DNA from: JBAXLO01 sp037134755
GTDB lineage: Bacteria > Bacteroidota > Bacteroidia > Bacteroidales > JACABE01
Assembly (NCBI GenBank): GCA_037134755.1
Contig: JBAXLO010000174.1
Location: forward strand, 1-9,907
DNA: 9,907 bases
Reading direction: 5' to 3'
Under the pieces are notes generated by a model. That model was not told the DNA's origin. It saw nothing but the letters and a program-made list of their open reading frames with translations, and searched no databases. Shown piece after piece: positions 6,656 to 9,907 of this stretch (positions are counted from its first letter, which is position 1; the number at the start of each line of letters is the position of its first letter). The position numbers and the translations under genes are program-made.

Positions 6656-8593
6656 TTATTCGCCTATTAATTGTTTTATTTCTTTGTTTATTAAATTAGC
6701 GAATTCTTCAGCAGTAAAACTTCCTAAATCGCCATCTCCTTGCTTTCTTACTGATACTGTTTCGCTATTTTCTTCTTTCTCACCAACTATAATCATATAC
6801 GGAATTCGTTGCATTTCAGCATCTCGAATCTTTTTACCCGTCTTTTCATTACGCTCGTCAATGAGGCCGCGAAGTTCGTAATTTTTTAGCACATTTAAAA
6901 GTTTTTTTGCATAATCTACAAACTTTTCGCTAATAGGTAGAATAATAAACTGTTCTGGAGTTAACCAAAGAGGGAATTTACCTGCTGTATGTTCAATTAA
7001 TACTGCAACAAATCTTTCCATTGATCCAAAAGGTGCTCTATGAATCATTACAGGACGATGCTTTTGATTATCACTGCCTACATATTCTAATTCAAAACGT
7101 TCCGGAAGATTATAATCAACTTGTATAGTACCTAGTTGCCACTTTCTTCCAATTGCATCCTTAACCATGAAGTCAAGCTTTGGACCATAGAATGCAGCTT
7201 CACCATATTCTATAACAGTGTTTAAACCTTTTTCAGCAGCAGCTTCAATAATAGCATTTTCAGCTTTCTCCCAATTTTCATCACTGCCAATATATTTTTC
7301 TCTATTTGTTTTATCTCTTAATGATATTTGAGCAGTATAATCTTTAAAATCTAATGTCTTGAAGATATATAAAACGATATCAATAACAGCTATAAATTCT
7401 TGTTTCAATTGATCAGGACGGCAGAATAAATGCGCATCATCCTGAGTAAAACCTCTAACTCTTGTCAGTCCATGTAATTCACCACTTTGTTCATATCTAT
7501 AAACAGTTCCAAATTCAGCTAATCTTATTGGAAGATCTTTGTATGAACGAGGTTTGTATTTATAAATCTCACAGTGGTGAGGGCAATTCATTGGTTTCAA
7601 GAAGAATTCTTCTCCTTCAACCGGAGTAGTAATTGGTCTGAAAGAATCTGCTCCATATTTCTGATAATGTCCTGATGTTTTGTATAATTCAACATTACCA
7701 ATATGAGGACAAATTACTTGTTCGTAACCTGCATTCTTTTGTATTTTTCTTAAAAAGTTTTCTAATCTTTCTCTAAGTGCAGCTCCTTTAGGTAACCATA
7801 TCGGCAAACCCATTCCAACTTTCGCTGAAAATGTAAAGAGTTCTAGCTCTTTGCCAAGTTTGCGATGATCTCTTTTTTTAGCTTCTTCTAAAAGTACAAG
7901 ATATTCGGCTAATTCCTTTTGTTTTGGGAAGGTTATTCCATAAATTCTAGTTAATTGCTTACGTTTTTCATCTCCTCGCCAGTAAGCACCAGCTGTTGCC
8001 AGAAGTTTTACAGCTTTTATTGAACTTGTGTCAGGAATATGTGGTCCGCGACAAAGGTCTGTGAAAATTCCTGATTCATAAAATGAAATAGTTCCATCTT
8101 GCAAATCATTTATAAGTTCTAATTTATATTCATCACCTTTAGTTGTGAAATAATTAAGAGCTTCCGCTTTAGTTACTTCTTTACGTTTGAATTCTTGCTT
8201 TTGACTAGCAAATTCCATCATTTTATCTTCAATCTTTTTAAAGTCATCTGATGAAATGCTGTGTTCTCCAAAGTCTATATCATAATAAAAACCATTTTCA
8301 ATATCCGGTCCTATTCCAAACTTAACTCCAGGGTATAATGTTTCCACAGCTTCAGCCATTAGATGTGCAGAAGAATGCCACATTGCAGCTTTACCTTCTG
8401 TATCATTCCATGTGAGAAGTTTTATTGATGAATCCTTAAATATTTGGCGATTTGCATCCCAAACTTCATCATTAATTTTTGCAGCAAGCACATTACGAGC
8501 TAATCCCTCACTGATACTTTTTGCAATTTCCAGTGAAGTTACGCCTTCATTATACTCTCTAACTGAGCTGTCAGGTAGTGTTATTTTAATCAT
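6656..8593 (-). CDS. thrS: threonyl-tRNA synthetase
   Basis: Cytoplasmic class II synthetase that attaches threonine to tRNA-Thr and edits mischarged serine. The 645-aa length is typical. Order: TGS domain (about 1-62); editing domain with H73-SSA-H77 and the later CRGPHI motif; then the catalytic core. The core carries zinc-site cysteine and motif NCPHH, motif 2 (FGTVYRYEQSGELHGLTRVRGF), QDDAHLFC, GRKWQLGTIQVDYNLP and motif 3 (HRAPFGSMERF). The C-terminal anticodon-binding domain begins near FPLWLTPEQ. It is first in the operon with infC, rpmI, rplT and rplS. Its promoter is 66 bp upstream of the ATG, and no leader peptide or T-box was seen. Confidence 0.98.
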   Translation of the reverse strand: MIKITLPDSSVREYNEGVTSLEIAKSISEGLARNVLAAKINDEVWDANRQIFKDSSIKLLTWNDTEGKAAMWHSSAHLMAEAVETLYPGVKFGIGPDIENGFYYDIDFGEHSISSDDFKKIEDKMMEFASQKQEFKRKEVTKAEALNYFTTKGDEYKLELINDLQDGTISFYESGIFTDLCRGPHIPDTSSIKAVKLLATAGAYWRGDEKRKQLTRIYGITFPKQKELAEYLVLLEEAKKRDHRKLGKELELFTFSAKVGMGLPIWLPKGAALRERLENFLRKIQKNAGYEQVICPHIGNVELYKTSGHYQKYGADSFRPITTPVEGEEFFLKPMNCPHHCEIYKYKPRSYKDLPIRLAEFGTVYRYEQSGELHGLTRVRGFTQDDAHLFCRPDQLKQEFIAVIDIVLYIFKTLDFKDYTAQISLRDKTNREKYIGSDENWEKAENAIIEAAAEKGLNTVIEYGEAAFYGPKLDFMVKDAIGRKWQLGTIQVDYNLPERFELEYVGSDNQKHRPVMIHRAPFGSMERFVAVLIEHTAGKFPLWLTPEQFIILPISEKFVDYAKKLLNVLKNYELRGLIDERNEKTGKKIRDAEMQRIPYMIIVGEKEENSETVSVRKQGDGDLGSFTAEEFANLINKEIKQLIGE

Positions 8594-8658
8594 CTTACAA
8601 ATCTGATTAGTAATATCCAGTTATTTATGTTCTTAATTGTTCTTTCTAAAAAAGAGTG

Positions 8659-8689
8659 CAAAGTTAATCAATTATCTCATTATAACAAT
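8659..8689 (-). promoter_or_regulatory. promoter of the thrS-infC-rpmI-rplT-rplS operon
   Basis: On the minus strand ATTG (8689-8686), 19 bp, then TAACTTTG (8666-8659) form a near-consensus Bacteroidota promoter with exact spacing. Transcription would start around 8650, leaving a leader of roughly 55-60 nt before the thrS ATG. Confidence 0.8.
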
Positions 8690-8724
8690 GATAATATTAA
8701 AAGTTTTTTTTAATACTTTTATAA

Positions 8725-8732
8725 TAACTTTG
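8725..8732 (+). promoter_or_regulatory. -7 promoter element of the PPTase gene
   Basis: TAACTTTG is a perfect TAnnTTTG element followed by CA, identical to the divergent thrS element. The -33 area (8702-8710) is a T-run rather than a clear TTTG. The start would be near 8739, about 30 nt before the ATG at 8769. This shows that the open frame upstream of 8769 is not coding. Confidence 0.65.
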
Positions 8733-8768
8733 CAAATTGAATTATGTTCATTTTTAATATCTATTTTT

Positions 8769-9455
8769 ATGGTAGAAATTGTTGGTATTAAATTGCTTAA
8801 CACGGAGTTGTTCCTTTCAGCAAAAGAGAAACTTTTTACTCTTTTGCCTATTGCTGTGGTTGAAAAATTAACAAATTTTAAGCATTCAGCCAATATGCAG
8901 CGTTCTTTATGGGGCGAAATTCTTCTTAGAAAGTACTTATCTGATAAAATTAATTTAAAATCTGATCAAATTATTTTTGAAACTAATGATAAAGGCAAAC
9001 CTTTTTTGAAAAACAATCCTATTCATTTCAATATTACACATTCAGGTGATTGGGTATTGGCTGCTTTTTCGGATGATGTTGTTGGTATTGATGTTGAGCT
9101 TATCCATAAAGTAAATTATGATATTGCAACAAGATTTTTCTCAATTAAAGAATGTAATGATCTTTTTAATATTAAAGATGATGAAGCCAGAAAGTCTTAT
9201 TTCTTTGATTTATGGACTTTAAAGGAAAGCTATCTAAAAGCAATTGGCACCGGATTGACAAAGCCTTTAAATACATTTACAATATCTTTTAATGAAAATA
9301 ATATTACTTTGCGTGATGAAGAGCATCCATTACAGAATGTTTTCTTTCGACAATATTTTTTAGAAGAGAATTATAAAGTATCGGTATGTAGCTTTTCTAA
9401 TTTCTTTTCAGATAATCTAAAAATTCTTTCTCTAGAAGATATACTATATATATAA
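8769..9455 (+). CDS. 4'-phosphopantetheinyl transferase, Sfp type
   Basis: Transfers the phosphopantetheine arm of CoA to a conserved serine on carrier proteins (fatty acid, polyketide or nonribosomal peptide synthesis). The 228-aa product has the Sfp-superfamily signatures: GKPFL (76-80), FNITHSGDW with H91, VGIDVE with Mg-binding D108 and E110, and WTLKESYLKAIGTGL with E153 and K157. Length fits Sfp/Gsp rather than the short AcpS type. ATG 8769 is chosen because the longer in-frame extension to 8637 overlaps both divergent promoters and encodes a low-complexity hydrophobic stretch. Read divergently from thrS and apparently alone. No synthase or carrier protein gene is adjacent, so its partner is unknown; it may be the housekeeping PPTase. 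Confidence 0.93.
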   Translation: MVEIVGIKLLNTELFLSAKEKLFTLLPIAVVEKLTNFKHSANMQRSLWGEILLRKYLSDKINLKSDQIIFETNDKGKPFLKNNPIHFNITHSGDWVLAAFSDDVVGIDVELIHKVNYDIATRFFSIKECNDLFNIKDDEARKSYFFDLWTLKESYLKAIGTGLTKPLNTFTISFNENNITLRDEEHPLQNVFFRQYFLEENYKVSVCSFSNFFSDNLKILSLEDILYI

Positions 9456-9471
9456 TAGTATAGCTCCGAAA

Positions 9472-9502
9472 AAATGACATACAATAAAATAATAGGTCAT
9501 TT
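9472..9502 (+). terminator. weak candidate terminator after the PPTase gene
   Basis: AAATGAC (9472-9478) and GTCATTT (9496-9502) form a 7-bp stem with a 17-nt loop, followed by T-rich DNA without a clean T-run. A second AT-only hairpin (TATACTAT/ATAGTATA, 9440-9462) overlaps the stop codon. Either could help end transcription, but neither is convincing. Confidence 0.3.
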
Positions 9503-9534
9503 ATTTAATAGAATTTTAAATTTATTTTTAATTT

Positions 9535-9560
9535 TTTATTTGGATACTAAATCAAATAAA
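9535..9560. promoter_or_regulatory. inverted repeat upstream of the 9567 promoter, possible operator
   Basis: TTTATTTG (9535-9542), ten bases, and CAAATAAA (9553-9560) form a perfect 8-bp dyad, centred about 20 bp before the -7 element. It covers the region where a -33 element would sit, a position suited to a repressor or activator dimer. AT-rich DNA makes chance dyads common. Confidence 0.35.
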
Positions 9561-9566
9561 TTATTG

Positions 9567-9574
9567 TATCTTTG
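9567..9574 (+). promoter_or_regulatory. -7 promoter element of the rightward leader region
   Basis: TATCTTTG is a perfect TAnnTTTG. The nearest TTTG upstream (9539-9542) is 24 bp away, longer than the usual 19, so a regulator may be needed. Transcription would start near 9580 and run off the window to a gene not seen here. Confidence 0.55.
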
Positions 9575-9578
9575 TAAA

Positions 9579-9680
9579 ATGAAAATTAACCATATTTTTA
9601 GTTGTTTAAATTGTAGTAAAAACCCAACCCTGAGTTGCTTTTACCTGTATTTTCATACCACTTTGTTTACGCAGTCCTGA
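9579..9680 (+). CDS. possible 33-aa leader peptide rich in Phe/Tyr
   Basis: A short frame beginning ATG 9579 encodes 33 residues and ends TGA 9680. Five aromatic residues fall within ten codons (FYLYFHTTLF), with three Cys and several Thr. Clustered codons for one amino-acid class, just after a promoter and before hairpins, are typical of attenuation leader peptides such as those of phe operons. The ATG lies only 5 nt from the -7 element, so the mRNA would be nearly leaderless, which weakens the case. An internal imperfect stem (GTAAAA 9616-9621 with TTTTAC 9639-9644, plus CAAC/GTTG) suggests that this could instead be a structured RNA. No Shine-Dalgarno is present and the regulated gene is outside the window. 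Confidence 0.3.
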   Translation: MKINHIFSCLNCSKNPTLSCFYLYFHTTLFTQS

Positions 9681-9712
9681 ACTTCTTTTCTAATCTATGC
9701 GATTAATGCGTT

Positions 9713-9737
9713 CATTTAAATTTAATTAATTTAAATG
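9713..9737. repeat. perfect 10-bp AT-rich inverted repeat
   Basis: CATTTAAATT (9713-9722) and AATTTAAATG (9728-9737) form a perfect 10-bp stem with loop TAATT. Just upstream is a short direct repeat, ATGCG-ATTA-ATGCG (9697-9710). The hairpin is followed by TAAATAG rather than a T-run, so it is not a terminator. It could be an antiterminator-like arm or a protein-binding dyad. Confidence 0.5.
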
Positions 9738-9741
9738 TAAA

Positions 9742-9772
9742 TAGTCTTTTTAATATTTTTATTAAAAGACTA
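9742..9772. repeat. 13-bp hairpin with one bulge
   Basis: TAGTCTTTTTAATA (9742-9755) pairs with TATTAAAAGACTA (9760-9772) around a TTTT loop, with one extra T bulged. No U-run follows on either strand, so it is unlikely to be a simple intrinsic terminator. It is the second of two consecutive hairpins after the possible leader peptide. Confidence 0.5.
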
Positions 9773-9820
9773 ATAATTAACAATAAAAGCTCTTTTACAA
9801 TATCAATAATAATAATATAA

Positions 9821-9907
9821 ACTTTACTAAAGATAAAATATACTTTATTAAAGATAAAATATACTTTATTAAATAGAATATATACTTTACTAAATAGAAT
9901 ATATACT
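9821..9907. repeat. 21-bp tandem repeat, four copies plus partial fifth
   Basis: Units start at 9821, 9842, 9863, 9884 and 9905, an exact 21-bp period running to the window end. All begin ACTTTAnTAAA. Copies 1-2 share the second half AGATAAAATAT and copies 3-4 share TAGAATATAT, which suggests duplication in pairs. The core TTTAnTAAA is palindromic. Twenty-one base pairs is two helical turns, so the cores would face the same side of the DNA, as in cooperative regulator sites or iterons. It is too short in period and has no unique spacers for CRISPR. Confidence 0.85.

Noticed and set aside
8637..8768. 44-residue hydrophobic N-terminal extension of the PPTase
   Set aside because: It covers both divergent promoters and is AT-driven low complexity; Sfp-type enzymes of about 228 aa fit a start at 8769.
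8672..8893. 73-aa frame on the minus strand
   Set aside because: It is antisense to the PPTase start and its promoter, and resembles no family; it is a shadow frame.
9474..9680. 68-aa frame starting at ATG 9474
   Set aside because: Its first half spans a candidate terminator, a dyad and the -7 element; only the part from ATG 9579 could be translated from that promoter.
9821..9907. CRISPR or mini-transposon end
   Set aside because: The 21-bp units are contiguous with no spacers and no terminal inverted repeats.

Overview
The window looks like chromosomal DNA of a low-GC member of the Bacteroidota, probably Bacteroidales-like. Four things point there. Nearly every gene start has a TAnnTTTG-type -7 promoter element. 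Shine-Dalgarno sequences are almost absent. The translation genes run thrS-infC-rpmI-rplT-rplS. A secreted Ser-type sulfatase carries a C-terminal carbohydrate-binding-like domain. No phage, IS element, CRISPR array or defence system is visible, and most genes are housekeeping.

Left part (1-3386). The window opens inside a tandem array of four 42-bp palindromic units (1 to about 157). A candidate sigma-54 promoter (218-233), a 7-bp tandem repeat (315-342) and a Bacteroidota-type promoter (366-373) follow. They lead into an exported formylglycine-dependent sulfatase (419-2392). Next, from its own promoter, is a membrane-anchored M48 metalloprotease (2456-3319). It ends at a strong bidirectional terminator hairpin facing a tRNA-Val(GAC) gene on the minus strand.

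Middle (3386-8689), all on the minus strand. Transcribed right to left are thrS (threonyl-tRNA synthetase), infC (IF3), rpmI (L35), rplT (L20) and rplS (L19), ending at a clear intrinsic terminator (4850-4886). A YbdG-type mechanosensitive channel gene and the tRNA-Val gene follow, each with its own promoter. infC appears to start at a rare AUA codon behind a GGAGGA Shine-Dalgarno. That pairing is notable in a lineage that otherwise ignores Shine-Dalgarno sequences, and it suggests initiation-factor autoregulation.

Right part (8690-9907), plus strand. An Sfp-type 4'-phosphopantetheinyl transferase is read divergently from thrS. After it comes a non-coding stretch that is probably the leader of a gene beyond the window. 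It has a perfect -7 element, a possible 33-residue peptide rich in Phe and Tyr (9579-9680), two AT-rich hairpins, and a 21-bp tandem repeat (9821-9907) that runs off the end.

The most interesting points are the infC start signal, the possible aromatic leader peptide with the 21-bp array, the 42-bp palindromic array, and a hairpin in the rplT-rplS gap.
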